This document shows positions 8,566 through 17,204 of a stretch of 64,000 bases of DNA, in pieces. Location of the stretch: assembly GCA_002704915.1 (NCBI GenBank), contig PAIP01000017.1:1-64000 (forward strand), in the 5' to 3' direction. Both the position numbers and the translations under genes were made by a program. This stretch comes from Parvularcula sp. (GTDB lineage: Bacteria > Pseudomonadota > Alphaproteobacteria > Caulobacterales > Parvularculaceae). Numbering within the stretch: position 1 is the stretch's first letter; each line of letters opens with the position of its first letter. The notes under the pieces were generated by a model. It did not search any database. It was not told the origin of the DNA and saw nothing but the letters and a program-made list of their open reading frames with translations.

Positions 8566-8643
8566 TCATCCCGGCGAAGGCCGGGATCTCTTTCAGCAAG
8601 TTCTGCGCTCGCGGATGCAGGTTCCGGCCTTCGCCGGAACGAG
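8566..8643. repeat. REP-like paired palindrome, copy 1
   Basis: Two hairpins: TCATCCCGGCGAAGGCCGG continuing to GATC at 8588, and GTTCCGGCCTTCGCCGGAAC at 8621-8640. The arms share the core CCGGCGAAGGCCGG in opposite orientations. It lies between convergent genes. Copies 2 and 3 are at 13612 and 53871. Confidence 0.75.
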
Positions 8644-8653
8644 CGGAATAAAG

Positions 8654-10432
8654 TTACTCTGCCGCGTCCTTGCGTTCGGTGTTCTCGTCATTGGCCGGGC
8701 CGGGCGCCTCGGCATCTGTTTTCGGGCTGGTCACGCCCAGATCTTCTTTCGCTTGTTTTGCGGCGGCCTTTTCCGCGGCTTTGGCTTTCTTTTCGAGGCG
8801 CTTCTTTTCGGCCTTTTCCGCCGCTTCGCGTTTTTTCAGTTCTTTCTTGTCGAGCGCGGCGATATGGGCGGCTTCTTCTTCTTTCGCCGCCTCCGCTTCT
8901 GCGATGGCGTTTTCCGCCAGCGTTTTGACGTTCAGATAATCGATCTTGCCGGTGCCGAGCACCGGGATTTCATCCACCGTGACGATTTTTTTCGGCACGG
9001 CGATTTCGGGAACGCCATGGCTTTGCGCCCACGCCAGCAAAAGCCCGCGCGGCGCATCGGCGCGGTCCGTGACAAGCACCACCTGCTCGCCCTTTTTGGG
9101 ATCGGGCATGATCGCCGCTGCATGGAGATTATCGGGCCAGACGGCGGAAGCGCAGTTTTCAACGACCGCGAGCGAGACCATTTCGCCGCCGATTTTCGCA
9201 AAGCGCTTCAGCCGCCCGCGGATCGACATATAGCCATGCTCGTCGATGGAGACGATGTCGCCCGTATCGTGCCAGCCTTCTTCGAGTTCGGTGATGACCC
9301 CGGGATTGTCCGAGGACAGATAGCCCTTCATCACATTCGGTCCGCGCACGAATAATCGCCCGGCGCCTTCAAGGCCTTCCACGGCTTCGAGCTTCGCTTC
9401 CACGGCGGGCAAGAGCTTGCCCACCGTGCCGGAGCGGATGTCGCCCGGCTGGTTGGCGGCCAAGACAGGCGACGCTTCGGTCACCCCATAGCCCTCCAAA
9501 ACCTCGAATCCAAAGCGCTTTTCCGCCGCCTGGCGGGTCTCGTCGCGCACCCGTTCGGCGCCGCAGACCGCAATCCGCAAGGACGACATGCCGCCATCGG
9601 GGCTGGCGCGCATATATTGCGAAAGGAAAGTGTCCGTGGCGAAAAGCACCGTCGAGCCTGTTTCGAAAATCCGCTTGGGGATGATTTTCGTCTGCAGGGG
9701 CGAGGGGTGAAACACCACCGGATAGCCGTTGAGGATCGGCCACAGGGCGCCCGCCGTCAGCCCGTAGCAATGGAAGGTCGGCAACGGATTGAAGAAAATA
9801 TCCGTGGGCAGAAGCTCCACATGCGCGGAGATCTGTTCGATATTGGCGATGATGTTGCGGTGGGAAAGAACGACGCCCTTTGGCGCGCCCTCGGTGCCCG
9901 ATGTAAACAAAATGACGCCCGGCTCTTCGGGGTTCGGCGTCGCCGCCAGCACCGACGGCAGGATCGGGCCCGCCAAAGCAAGCGCCTTGTCGCGCGCATT
10001 AATCTGTTCACGGACGTCTTCGAGATAGATAATCTCTACCGACTTGCCGAGCTCGTCCACGAGCTTTTCGACGCCGGCGATTTCCACGAATTTTTTCGAG
10101 GACAGGATTTTCGTCACCTCTGCGGCCTTGCAGGCGGCGAGAAGGTTCTTCGACCCGGCGGTGAAGTTGAGCATTGCAGGCACGCGGCCGCGCGACAAAA
10201 GCGCGAACAGCGCGATTACGGCGCCGGCGCTTGTGGGCAGAAGAATGCCGACCCGTTCGTTTTTCGCCGTCAGCCGGCCGATGGCCCCGCCCAGGGCAAA
10301 GGCGCCTTGCGTGATGTCCTTGTGGGTCAGCTTGCGCCCGTCGCCATCTGTGACGACGACTTTGTCTTTTTTTTTCGCTCCGCGCATTTTCAAGATAGGC
10401 CTGAAAAATCGCGCGCCGCGACCGGCGCTCAA
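8654..10432 (-). CDS. AMP-binding acyl-CoA/acyl-ACP synthetase with charged C-terminal tail
   Basis: Adenylate-forming enzyme that activates a fatty acid. 592 aa. Motifs: phosphate-binding ILFTSGTEGAPKG (about 174-186), GYGVTEASPVL, HDTGDIVSIDEHGYMSIRGR and KIGGEMVSL; the sequence resembles the synthetase half of Aas (2-acyl-glycerophosphoethanolamine acyltransferase/acyl-ACP synthetase), without the acyltransferase half. The last 90 residues are a Lys/Ala/Glu-rich probable coiled coil (KKELKKREAAEKAEKKRLEK and onward). A 9-base T run at 10366-10374 codes for the lysines near residue 20, so the N-terminus is exposed to frameshift error. Substrate not deducible. Confidence 0.85.
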   Translation of the reverse strand: MSAGRGARFFRPILKMRGAKKKDKVVVTDGDGRKLTHKDITQGAFALGGAIGRLTAKNERVGILLPTSAGAVIALFALLSRGRVPAMLNFTAGSKNLLAACKAAEVTKILSSKKFVEIAGVEKLVDELGKSVEIIYLEDVREQINARDKALALAGPILPSVLAATPNPEEPGVILFTSGTEGAPKGVVLSHRNIIANIEQISAHVELLPTDIFFNPLPTFHCYGLTAGALWPILNGYPVVFHPSPLQTKIIPKRIFETGSTVLFATDTFLSQYMRASPDGGMSSLRIAVCGAERVRDETRQAAEKRFGFEVLEGYGVTEASPVLAANQPGDIRSGTVGKLLPAVEAKLEAVEGLEGAGRLFVRGPNVMKGYLSSDNPGVITELEEGWHDTGDIVSIDEHGYMSIRGRLKRFAKIGGEMVSLAVVENCASAVWPDNLHAAAIMPDPKKGEQVVLVTDRADAPRGLLLAWAQSHGVPEIAVPKKIVTVDEIPVLGTGKIDYLNVKTLAENAIAEAEAAKEEEAAHIAALDKKELKKREAAEKAEKKRLEKKAKAAEKAAAKQAKEDLGVTSPKTDAEAPGPANDENTERKDAAE

Positions 10433-10612
10433 TGCGTTTGACCGGATCAGCCATAATCTGAATCGCCTTCCGCCCCGAATTGTCCCTGTTCGTTTCCCCG
10501 TAACCGTAATCTAGGGGAGAGGGGGCGGAAATTCCAGAAAAAGCAGACGTCTAAGGCGCGATTTCGCCATGAAAGGTGGGAGCGTTGCGGTGCAAAAAAT
10601 GGTCGCCGGCGC

Positions 10613-10648
10613 AAAAAAGCCGCCGCCATGGGAAGGATTGGCGGCGGC
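10613..10648 (-). terminator. Intrinsic terminator of the beta-barrel protein gene
   Basis: On the minus strand a 9-bp GCCGCCGCC/GGCGGCGGC stem (10619-10627 with 10640-10648) is followed by six T. It ends the gene at 10713-11489. The rest of the 280-bp gap up to 10433 shows only the upstream region of the acyl-CoA synthetase. Confidence 0.85.
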
Positions 10649-10712
10649 TCAGTGGGGCGCTTCGTCGGTTAGGTCGGGAGAGACAGCGCCCTTGGGGGCT
10701 TGGCAATCTTGG

Positions 10713-11489
10713 TCAGAAATTAAAGCGAAGTCCCGCCTCAACCACGGAGGCGCTGTTTTCAATATCGAAGTCAGCCGGGAACAAAGAGGCCTCGACCGAG
10801 ACATCGGTGGTCGCGCGGTAGCGGTAAGCGAGCGTCAGATCGATCGAGGACGAAACTTCATAGGCGAGACCTGCTGCGCCCTGATAGGCGAATGCCGTCG
10901 CATCGTCCTGAATAATCGCCACGGCGGAGGGCGAATAGTCGACGTCGACGAAACCGACCCCGATGCCGGCGCCAATATAGGGTTTCAGCGGTCCGCCGGT
11001 GTCGAAGTCGTAAAACACATTCGCCATGACAAAGATGTTCGAGACATCGCCCTGACCGTCGGCGACAAGATCGCCGACGCTGACGCCAATGTTGGGCGAC
11101 CCGGTGATCAACACGCCCGCGTCTTCTGCGTCGAGCGCAATCCCTGCCGCCGTAACGCCGGCATGGGAGCCGATGTCATTGGTTTGATAAGCGACTTCGA
11201 TTTCGCCGCGGAAGGCGCCGTAGCGCTTCCCGAGGGCGCCGGCGATAGCGAAGCCAGTGTCGAAATCGGTTTCCCATCCCACCGGCGTGGCATCTGGCAG
11301 GACGGTTCCGGCCGGAATGGTGGTTCCTTCGCCGGTGGTGAACGCGCCGTCAAACGCCCCTTCATTGTCGGAATCACCTAGCAACGACACGCCGCCGGAA
11401 AGGGAAACGTAATAATCGTTTGCATGCGCGATTCCTGAAATCGCCGTGGCCGCGATAAGCATGGAGCAAATAGATTTAAGGGCGGTCAT
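10713..11489 (-). CDS. Outer-membrane beta-barrel protein (OmpA/OmpW-like porin family)
   Basis: 258 aa. Signal peptide of about 23 residues (ending ATAISGIAHA), then alternating strands typical of an eight-stranded barrel: YYVSLSGGVSLLGDSD, GFAIAGALGKRYG, GEIEVAYQTND, FYDFDTGGPLKPYIGAGIG, AGLAYEVSSSIDLTLAYRYR and a final VVEAGLRFNF ending in phenylalanine, the BAM recognition signal. The motif LKPYIGAGIGVGFVDVDYS is common in outer-membrane protein beta-barrel domains. Function beyond surface structure unknown. A second protein of this kind is at 46728. Confidence 0.85.
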   Translation of the reverse strand: MTALKSICSMLIAATAISGIAHANDYYVSLSGGVSLLGDSDNEGAFDGAFTTGEGTTIPAGTVLPDATPVGWETDFDTGFAIAGALGKRYGAFRGEIEVAYQTNDIGSHAGVTAAGIALDAEDAGVLITGSPNIGVSVGDLVADGQGDVSNIFVMANVFYDFDTGGPLKPYIGAGIGVGFVDVDYSPSAVAIIQDDATAFAYQGAAGLAYEVSSSIDLTLAYRYRATTDVSVEASLFPADFDIENSASVVEAGLRFNF

Positions 11490-11593
11490 ACTTCTTTTTC
11501 CTTCGGGTTTATCAGCGGATTTTTTCGCTGCCTGTTATCGGATGAGCGCAAGCTTGCGGCCGGCCGCTTGCGCCGGCCGCATACATGTTTGAC

Positions 11594-12085
11594 TTACGGC
11601 ATGACCACGGTGTCGATGACGTGAATGACGCCATTGGACGCTTTGATGTCAGCTTTGGTGACGGTTGCATTGTCGACGGTGACGCCGTCCGTGGCGTCAA
11701 TGGAAATCGTCGAGCCCTGAACGGTTACAGGTTCAAGCGTCTTGCCGGCGATGTCGGCTGACATCACTTTGCCGGGAAGGACGTGATAGGTCAGCACAGC
11801 GATAAGCTGATCCTTGTTTTCGGGCTTCAACAGGTTTTCAACCGCACCGTCGGGCAGTTTTTCAAACGCCGCATCGGTGGGCGCGAAAACAGTGAAGGGG
11901 CCTTCGCCCTTCAGGGTTTCTACAAGGCCCGCCGCTTCCAGCGCTGCGGCCAGCGTGGTGAAGTCGCCCGCCGCAACGGCGGTGTCGACAATGTCTTTTT
12001 TCGATTTGTGGTGATCGGCGTTCGCGGCGCCAAAGACGGCGGCGAGCGCGGCCGCGGCGGCGATCAGCGTCTTCGTGAAATTCAT
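11594..12085 (-). CDS. Secreted fasciclin (FAS1) domain protein
   Basis: 163 aa from ATG 12085, chosen because AAGGAG lies 6 nt upstream; an in-frame ATG at 12091 touches the SD and the longer frame to 12115 has no SD. Signal peptide to about residue 23 (AAVFGAANA), then one FAS1 domain: [39 protein letters not shown] (H1 box), [15 protein letters not shown], and [22 protein letters not shown] (H2 box). FAS1 proteins mediate adhesion; this is a minimal secreted form common in aquatic bacteria. Confidence 0.92.
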   Translation of the reverse strand: MNFTKTLIAAAAALAAVFGAANADHHKSKKDIVDTAVAAGDFTTLAAALEAAGLVETLKGEGPFTVFAPTDAAFEKLPDGAVENLLKPENKDQLIAVLTYHVLPGKVMSADIAGKTLEPVTVQGSTISIDATDGVTVDNATVTKADIKASNGVIHVIDTVVMP

Positions 12086-12171
12086 CTTCATCTCCTTGTT
12101 CTCCCTTTGCTGCACTTAACCGCTCTCTAAGGGGGCGGAGCGGGCGACATGGCGCCGGGGGAGCGCTGTCG

Positions 12172-12239
12172 GAAAGTTTCCTAGCAGGAGAACAGGTTTT
12201 ATTAACAATAAAACTTTCGTGATAGGAATGAAATATTTC
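12172..12239. promoter_or_regulatory. Nested palindromes upstream of the XRE-cupin gene
   Basis: An AT-rich stretch holds GTTTTATT-AAC-AATAAAAC (12196-12214, perfect), flanked by GAAAGTTT (12172-12179) and AAACTTTC (12211-12218), then the 10-bp palindrome GAAATATTTC (12230-12239). It lies in the divergent gap between the fasciclin gene and the XRE-cupin gene, so autoregulatory operators are likely (inference). Confidence 0.5.
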
Positions 12240-12295
12240 TTGTAAAGAAAATTTGAACCGGCTATTTTTTGTCTAAGGAAAAAAGCGGACGCCCG

Positions 12296-12892
12296 ATGCT
12301 GAGCGACACCCTCTCCAAAGGCCTCGAAGACTACGAAATCGGCGCGAAAGTGCGGGCGCTGCGCAGCAATAAGGGCATGGCGCTGGCGCAACTGGGCAAG
12401 CATTCGGGCTTGTCGGTCGGGATGCTCTCGAAAATCGAACGCGGTCAGATCGTGCCGACATTGCCGACCCTTTTGCGCATCGCCATGGTTTTCGGCGTCG
12501 GTCTCGATCATTTTTTCGCGGAGGATACGGACAAGCCGCTGGTCGCCATCACCCGAAAGAAAGACCGCATGCGTTTTCCCGAACGGCAAGACGCCGAAGG
12601 CGAAAGCTACTTTTTCGAGAGCCTCAATTTTCCGGCCACGGACAGAAAACTGAACGGTTATCTCGCGGAATTTTCCATGACGTCCGAACCCTCCAGGCCC
12701 CACAGTCATGACGGCGTTGAGCTGATTTATGTGATGAAGGGATGTCTCGCGGTCGATATCGGCGGCGATGAGCACAGTCTCAGTGAAGGCGACGCCATCT
12801 ATTTCGACAGCCGGGTTCCCCACGCCTATCGCCGGGCGGGCCGGTCAAGCTGTACGGCGATGATCATCGTGACGGCTGATGGCGGCGACTAG
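12296..12892 (+). CDS. XRE-family regulator with C-terminal cupin sensor
   Basis: 198 aa from ATG 12296; the frame stays open to a TTG at 12269 without a better SD. N-terminal lambda-repressor HTH (about 10-70: GAKVRALRSNKGMALAQLGK ... SVGMLSKIERGQIVPTLPTL), then a cupin at about 115-190 with PHSHDGVELIYVMKG, DIGGDEHSLSEGDAIYFDS and PHAYRR. Such HTH-cupin proteins (SutR/PuuR type) sense small metabolites, often amino acids or sulfur compounds. The histidines of the metal site (HSH) are present. Ligand unknown. Convergent with pyrF, 3 nt apart. Confidence 0.9.
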   Translation: MLSDTLSKGLEDYEIGAKVRALRSNKGMALAQLGKHSGLSVGMLSKIERGQIVPTLPTLLRIAMVFGVGLDHFFAEDTDKPLVAITRKKDRMRFPERQDAEGESYFFESLNFPATDRKLNGYLAEFSMTSEPSRPHSHDGVELIYVMKGCLAVDIGGDEHSLSEGDAIYFDSRVPHAYRRAGRSSCTAMIIVTADGGD

Positions 12893-12895
12893 CGG

Positions 12896-13597
12896 TCAGT
12901 TTGCAACCGCCGCTGCAATTTCCTGTTGAATGTCACGGGCTGCTATTTGCGGGTTTTTCGCGGCGATAATTGGCCGGCCCACCACCAGATGATCGGCGCC
13001 GGCGGCGATGGCGTCGGCCGGCGTCACTACCCGTTTCTGGTCGTTGGCGTCTGCGCCTGCGGGCCGCACGCCGGGGGTGACGATTTTCAAGGCGTCGCCG
13101 AACCGCGCCTTGATCGCTGCGGCCTCTTTCGCTGAGGCGACGACGCCGTCGGCGCCCGCTTCGGCGGCGAATTCCGCACGTTTGAGGACAAGATCGGGCA
13201 GCGCCATATCGATCCCCATTTTCGCAAGGCTTTCCTGATCGAGGCTTGTCAGCACCGTGACGGCGAGAATTTTAAGCCGTGCGTCATCGCCCCGGCCCTC
13301 GACGGCGCCCTTCAACACGTCGGGTTCCGCATGAACGGTCAGAAAGTCGCCGCCGAGCTTTGCAACGCTCGCGACCCCGCGTTCGACCGTTGCGCCGATG
13401 TCGTGGAACTTGAAATCGAGAAACACCTTTTTGCCTCTGTTCGAAAGCCGCCGCGCAAGGTCGAGCCCGCCGATGGGCATCAATTGATACCCGACCTTGT
13501 AGAATGTCCCTTCATCGCCAATGGCGTCGACGGCTCGTTGCGCATCCTCCGTAGTTGGAAGGTCGAGGGCGATGATCAGGCGGTCTTTGAGGTTCAT
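12896..13597 (-). CDS. pyrF: Orotidine 5'-phosphate decarboxylase
   Basis: Last step of UMP synthesis. 233 aa from ATG 13597 (MNLKDRLIIALDLP). The open frame extends 13 codons further, but those residues (MDPRLRGDDRSKN) are read from a REP-like repeat, a classic false extension, so they are excluded. Motifs: catalytic VFLDFKFHDIGATV (Asp-Lys-Asp triad), TVHAEP, VTVLTS, VVASAKEAAAIK, VTPGVRP and DHLVVGRPI. Monocistronic by appearance. Confidence 0.95.
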   Translation of the reverse strand: MNLKDRLIIALDLPTTEDAQRAVDAIGDEGTFYKVGYQLMPIGGLDLARRLSNRGKKVFLDFKFHDIGATVERGVASVAKLGGDFLTVHAEPDVLKGAVEGRGDDARLKILAVTVLTSLDQESLAKMGIDMALPDLVLKRAEFAAEAGADGVVASAKEAAAIKARFGDALKIVTPGVRPAGADANDQKRVVTPADAIAAGADHLVVGRPIIAAKNPQIAARDIQQEIAAAVAN

Positions 13598-13611
13598 GTT
13601 TTTACTCCGAT

Positions 13612-13678
13612 CATCCCCGCGCAGGCGGGGATCCATGCAAGTTTAGTTCAGCGCTCTAGGTCCCCGCTTTCGCGGGGA
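13612..13678. repeat. REP-like paired palindrome, copy 2
   Basis: CATCCCCGCGCAGGCGGGGATC hairpin arms meet at 13612-13633, and TCCCCGCTTTCGCGGGGA at 13661-13678. It lies between pyrF and nth. Confidence 0.75.
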
Positions 13679-13700
13679 AGAACAGAAAAGCCAAAGCGCA

Positions 13701-14465
13701 TCACTTTGATGTGGCCGTCTTCTTCGATGCTCTCAGTTTCGGCTTGGCGGCGAGTTTCTTTTTCGCCGCTTTCTTGGTGGTTTTCTTCGCCGGTTTCGCC
13801 CCATTCTTCTTGGGGCTGTCCGGCGACATGACTTTGTCTTTAAAGCCGCAGAGATCGACAATGGGGCAGCGCCAGCATTCGGGCTTGCGAGCCTTGCAGA
13901 TATAGCGCCCATGGAGGATCAGCCAGTGATGGGCGTGCTGGATGAAATCCTCAGGCACGATCTTCTCAAGGCCCAGTTCGACCTCAAGCGGGTTTTTGCC
14001 GGGCGCGAGGCCGGTGCGGTTGCCGACGCGGAAAATATGCGTGTCGACCGCGATGGTGGGCTGGCCGAAGGCGACATTCATGACGACATTGGCGGTCTTG
14101 CGCCCGACGCCCGGCAGGCTTTCCAGCTCTTCCCGGCTTTGCGGCACCTCGCCGCCGAAGTCGTCGATCAGCTTTTGCGAAAGGGCGATGACGTTCTTGG
14201 CCTTGTTGCGCCACAACCCGATGGTCTTGATGTAGTCGCCCAGTTTCTTTTCTCCGAGCGCGGCCATTTTTTCCGGCGTGTCCGCGACTTCGAAAAGGGT
14301 CTTCGTCGCCTTGTTGACGCCTTCGTCGGTCGCCTGCGCGGACAGGGCGACGGCGACCGTCAGCGTGAACGGATTTTTGTAATAGAGCTCGGTTTTGGGC
14401 TCGGGGCTCGCCTCGGCAAGGCGCTCGAAAATCTGTCGCGCTTTCGCGCGCGTCATTTTAGGCAT
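13701..14465 (-). CDS. nth: Endonuclease III (DNA glycosylase/AP lyase)
   Basis: Removes oxidised pyrimidines in base excision repair. 254 aa. HhH motif LPGVGRKTA with catalytic K123, catalytic D141 in VDTHIFRV, and a complete 4Fe-4S site C190-x6-C197-x2-C200-x5-C206. A Lys/Ala-rich tail of about 40 residues (KKNGAKPAKKTTKKAAKKK) extends beyond the usual end and may add nonspecific DNA contact. Start ATG 14465 has GAGAG upstream; ATG 14456 is possible. Divergent from the DUF2244 gene, a pairing seen across alphaproteobacteria. Confidence 0.96.
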   Translation of the reverse strand: MPKMTRAKARQIFERLAEASPEPKTELYYKNPFTLTVAVALSAQATDEGVNKATKTLFEVADTPEKMAALGEKKLGDYIKTIGLWRNKAKNVIALSQKLIDDFGGEVPQSREELESLPGVGRKTANVVMNVAFGQPTIAVDTHIFRVGNRTGLAPGKNPLEVELGLEKIVPEDFIQHAHHWLILHGRYICKARKPECWRCPIVDLCGFKDKVMSPDSPKKNGAKPAKKTTKKAAKKKLAAKPKLRASKKTATSK

Positions 14466-14571
14466 GCGACTCTCTTGGAATGACCGCCGCGACCATAACG
14501 CGCGTTCGGGAGAGGTAAAGCTGGGGTGAAAGTGAATTGCGGCCCGCCGCGTCCGTGACTATGTTTTCCCC

Positions 14572-15117
14572 ATGCCGCGTATTCGCCATTACGAAACCAT
14601 GGCTCCTGTCGCGAAGGGGCGCGCTTCCAACGCATCGGGACTGGACGATGTCGCTGAGGGCGAAAGCCTGTTCGACGCTATCCTCGCGCCCAACCGGTCC
14701 CTGCCCAATGCCGGCTTCATCGCGGTGATGACCATCGTCATCGTCTCCAACCTGTTCTTCGGGACCTATTTCTTCCTCAAGGGCGCCTGGCCGGTGGTGG
14801 GCTTTTGCGGGCTCGATGTCTTTGCGGTCTGGCTCGCCTTCAAGCTGAGCTACCGTCAGGGGCGGCTGCGCGAGCGCGTGCGCGTCACCGAGGACGAGAT
14901 GTGGGTGGCGCGGGTCCTGCCCTCGGGGCATGAGACGCGCTGGCGCCTCCAGCCCTTCTGGACCCGGGTCGCCATCGAGCGGCCGGTGGGCCATGAAAGC
15001 CAGGTGCGCGTCACCTCCAAGGGCGAAACCCTGATCCTCGGGGCGTTCCTGTCGCCGGAGGAGCGGGGCCGGTTCGCCGACGCGCTCTCCGCCGCCTTGG
15101 GAAAAGCGCGGTCGTGA
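14572..15117 (+). CDS. DUF2244 membrane protein
   Basis: 181 aa. Two adjacent membrane helices at about 47-69 and 72-93 (AGFIAVMTIVIVSNLFFGTYF, WPVVGFCGLDVFAVWLAF) followed by a soluble part with RVRVTEDEMWVARVLPSGHE, WTRVAIERP and GAFLSPEERGRFADAL, the pattern of DUF2244 proteins. Function of the family is unknown. Divergent from nth. Confidence 0.85.
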   Translation: MPRIRHYETMAPVAKGRASNASGLDDVAEGESLFDAILAPNRSLPNAGFIAVMTIVIVSNLFFGTYFFLKGAWPVVGFCGLDVFAVWLAFKLSYRQGRLRERVRVTEDEMWVARVLPSGHETRWRLQPFWTRVAIERPVGHESQVRVTSKGETLILGAFLSPEERGRFADALSAALGKARS

Positions 15118-15156
15118 GGTAAACGGGGCCTCCCTCAAAATCCGGATTGGACCTTA

Positions 15157-15699
15157 ATGCTCGTCTTCTTTCTTGTTGTGTTTGCGCTGCTCGCCCTTGC
15201 CGGCGGGCTTTACTGGCGCTGGAAGCGGAAAATCGCCGAAGAAATCGCCGAGGGGGCAGCGATCGAATGGGCCCATTATCAGAGACACGAGCCTGACTTT
15301 GTAAAAGACGTCAGCGAAGAGAAATTTCGCGAGGTCTATGCGCGCGTGCATATGCCGCGCTTCCCCGGTTACGTGATCGCTATCGTCACCGCGTTCTTCG
15401 TCTCCCTGCCGATCACCTTCGCTGTGTTGAATCTGGCTTTATGGGTCGCCGGCATCACCGGGGTCATTCCCGAACCGGTCGATGTCGCCGATCGCGTTTT
15501 CATCGAGGACGGCCATCTTCTCCTGTTCAAGGAGACCCCGCCGGAGGCCGCGCTCTATTATGTCCGCGATCTCGCCGGGTTTTATTACTTCTTCGGCGTC
15601 ATTGTCGCCTGGCTGGTGATCGTTTGGTTCTTCATGCGCCGGTTCCATGCGCGCCGTCCCGGCTATCTGCGCGACGAACTCATCAGATCAAGAGAATAG
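15157..15699 (+). CDS. Three-helix membrane protein, unknown function
   Basis: 180 aa with membrane segments at about 2-21, 72-94 and 147-165 (FYYFFGVIVAWLVIVWFFM), an amphipathic charged helix between the first two (KRKIAEEIAEGAAIEWAHYQ) and a basic C-terminus. It lies between the DUF2244 gene and gloA, 10 nt before gloA, so it is probably cotranscribed with it. I do not recognise a family. Confidence 0.75.
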   Translation: MLVFFLVVFALLALAGGLYWRWKRKIAEEIAEGAAIEWAHYQRHEPDFVKDVSEEKFREVYARVHMPRFPGYVIAIVTAFFVSLPITFAVLNLALWVAGITGVIPEPVDVADRVFIEDGHLLLFKETPPEAALYYVRDLAGFYYFFGVIVAWLVIVWFFMRRFHARRPGYLRDELIRSRE

Positions 15700-15709
15700 G
15701 AGACAAGGC

Positions 15710-16150
15710 ATGCGCTATCTGCACACCATGGTGCGGGTCAAAGATCTCGACCAGTCGCTGGATTTTTACTGCAACAAGCTCGGCCTTAAAGAGGTGAACC
15801 GCTATGACAGCGACAAGGGCCGGTTCACGCTGGTCTTTCTCGCCGCGCCCGAAGACGTGGCGGCGGCCAAAGAGAAGAAGGCGCCGGTCGTGGAGCTCAC
15901 CTATAATTGGGACACGGAGGAGTATCAGGGCGGGCGCAATTTCGGCCATCTCGCCTATCAGGTGGACGATATCTATGCGCTATGTCAGCAGTTGATGGAT
16001 GAAGGCGTCGTCATCAACCGGCCGCCCCGCGATGGGCATATGGCGTTTATCCGGTCGCCGGACGGGATTTCCATCGAGCTTCTTCAAAAGGGCGAGAGCC
16101 TCGCGCCGGCCGAGCCCTGGGCCTCTATGGAAAATACGGGAAGCTGGTAA
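15710..16150 (+). CDS. gloA: Lactoylglutathione lyase (glyoxalase I)
   Basis: Converts the methylglyoxal-glutathione hemithioacetal to S-lactoylglutathione. 146 aa from ATG 15710 with AGGAG 8 nt upstream; a longer frame to 15647 overlaps the previous gene without an SD. VOC fold with metal ligands H5, E62, H80 and E123 (LHTMVRV, VELTYN, GHLAYQVDD, SIELLQ). The length matches the short Ni-type bacterial enzymes. Confidence 0.94.
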   Translation: MRYLHTMVRVKDLDQSLDFYCNKLGLKEVNRYDSDKGRFTLVFLAAPEDVAAAKEKKAPVVELTYNWDTEEYQGGRNFGHLAYQVDDIYALCQQLMDEGVVINRPPRDGHMAFIRSPDGISIELLQKGESLAPAEPWASMENTGSW

Positions 16151-16238
16151 GGCTTAGCCTTTCCTTAACGCCGGACCGGTCAAAACTCTGGCGGTGACAT
16201 CGCCGCTTCAACCCGCCTTTCAGACAGAAAGCCTCTTG

Positions 16239-17204
16239 ATGACGGATCTTCCCGTACAGCTTGAAAACGTCACCAAGCGATACGGCACCTTCACGGCGGT
16301 GGACGACCTCTCCTTCTCGGTGAAGCAGGGCGAGATCTACGGATTTCTTGGCCCCAACGGCGCCGGCAAGACGACGACGCTCCGCATGTTGCTCGACATC
16401 GTGCAGCCGAGCGAGGGGCGCGTTTCGATCCTCGGGTCCAATTCCGCGATCTCCGTGCGCCGGCGCATCGGTTATTTGCCGGAAGAGCGCGGCCTTTACC
16501 GCAAGATGAAAGCGGTTGACTCCATCGCCTATTTCGCGCGCCTGCGCGGGCTGTCCGGCGGCAAGGCGAAAAAGCGCGCCTATGCGCTTCTGGAAGAGTT
16601 CGGCCTCGGCGCGTTCGCCCGCTCCAAATGCGAGGCCCTGTCGAAAGGCATGGCGCAGAAGGTTCAGCTCCTCGCAACCATCGCCCATGAGCCGGAGCTC
16701 TTGATTCTTGACGAGCCTTTTTCGGGCCTCGACCCCATCAACCAGCAGACGCTGGAGCAGTTGATCGCCGATCAGCGCGCGGGCGGGCGCACGATCATTT
16801 TCTCGACGCATGTGATGCAGCATGCGGAGCGCCTCTGCGACCGGTTTCTGATCATCGCCAAGGGACAAAAGCGGTTTGAGGGAACGCTGGCCGAAGCGCG
16901 CGCCGGTTTCGGACGACATATCCATGTGCGATCCTCGGCGCCGGCCTCGGCCTTCGAGAGCCTGCCGGGCGTGCTTTCGGTGCGGCTGGAGCGCAGCGCA
17001 GGCGACGAGCACGACTATGACGTCGAGCTTGCCGACAATGCCGACCCGCAAGACTTTCTGCGCCAGGCCATGGCGGCGGGCCTTCCCATGACCCGGTTCG
17101 AACAGGCCGGCGCGACGCTGCACGACATATTCGTCGCGCTCGCCGGCGATGAGGAAGAAGCTCCGCCAGCTCAGCCGGCGCGGCGGGCGGAGGCTGCGGA
17201 ATGA
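16239..17204 (+). CDS. ABC transporter ATPase, NatA-like
   Basis: ATP-binding subunit of an exporter. 321 aa from ATG 16239 (MTDLPVQLENVTKRYG); a GTG at 16194 in frame is an alternative. Walker A GPNGAGKTTT, signature LSKGMAQKVQ (K in place of the usual second G), Walker B LLILDEPFSGLDP and a switch histidine in STHVMQHAE, then a DUF4162-like C-terminal region. The stop overlaps the permease start (ATGA), so the two form a coupled pair resembling NatAB-type Na+ exporters; substrate unknown. Confidence 0.9.
   Translation: MTDLPVQLENVTKRYGTFTAVDDLSFSVKQGEIYGFLGPNGAGKTTTLRMLLDIVQPSEGRVSILGSNSAISVRRRIGYLPEERGLYRKMKAVDSIAYFARLRGLSGGKAKKRAYALLEEFGLGAFARSKCEALSKGMAQKVQLLATIAHEPELLILDEPFSGLDPINQQTLEQLIADQRAGGRTIIFSTHVMQHAERLCDRFLIIAKGQKRFEGTLAEARAGFGRHIHVRSSAPASAFESLPGVLSVRLERSAGDEHDYDVELADNADPQDFLRQAMAAGLPMTRFEQAGATLHDIFVALAGDEEEAPPAQPARRAEAAE

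Noticed and set aside
10008-10454. Alternative frame beginning MADPVKRIERR at the acyl-CoA synthetase N-terminus
   Set aside because: The chosen frame aligns continuously (RFFRPIL ... VVVTDGDGRKL) with AMP-binding proteins. The nearby T9 run makes a frameshift conceivable, but none is needed.
12116-12823. 235-aa open frame antisense to the XRE-cupin gene
   Set aside because: The plus strand holds clear HTH and cupin motifs; the minus frame has no recognisable sequence or SD.
13598-13636. N-terminal extension of PyrF (DPRLRGDDR)
   Set aside because: This peptide is the translation of the REP-like repeat; the family start MNLKDR is 39 bases later.
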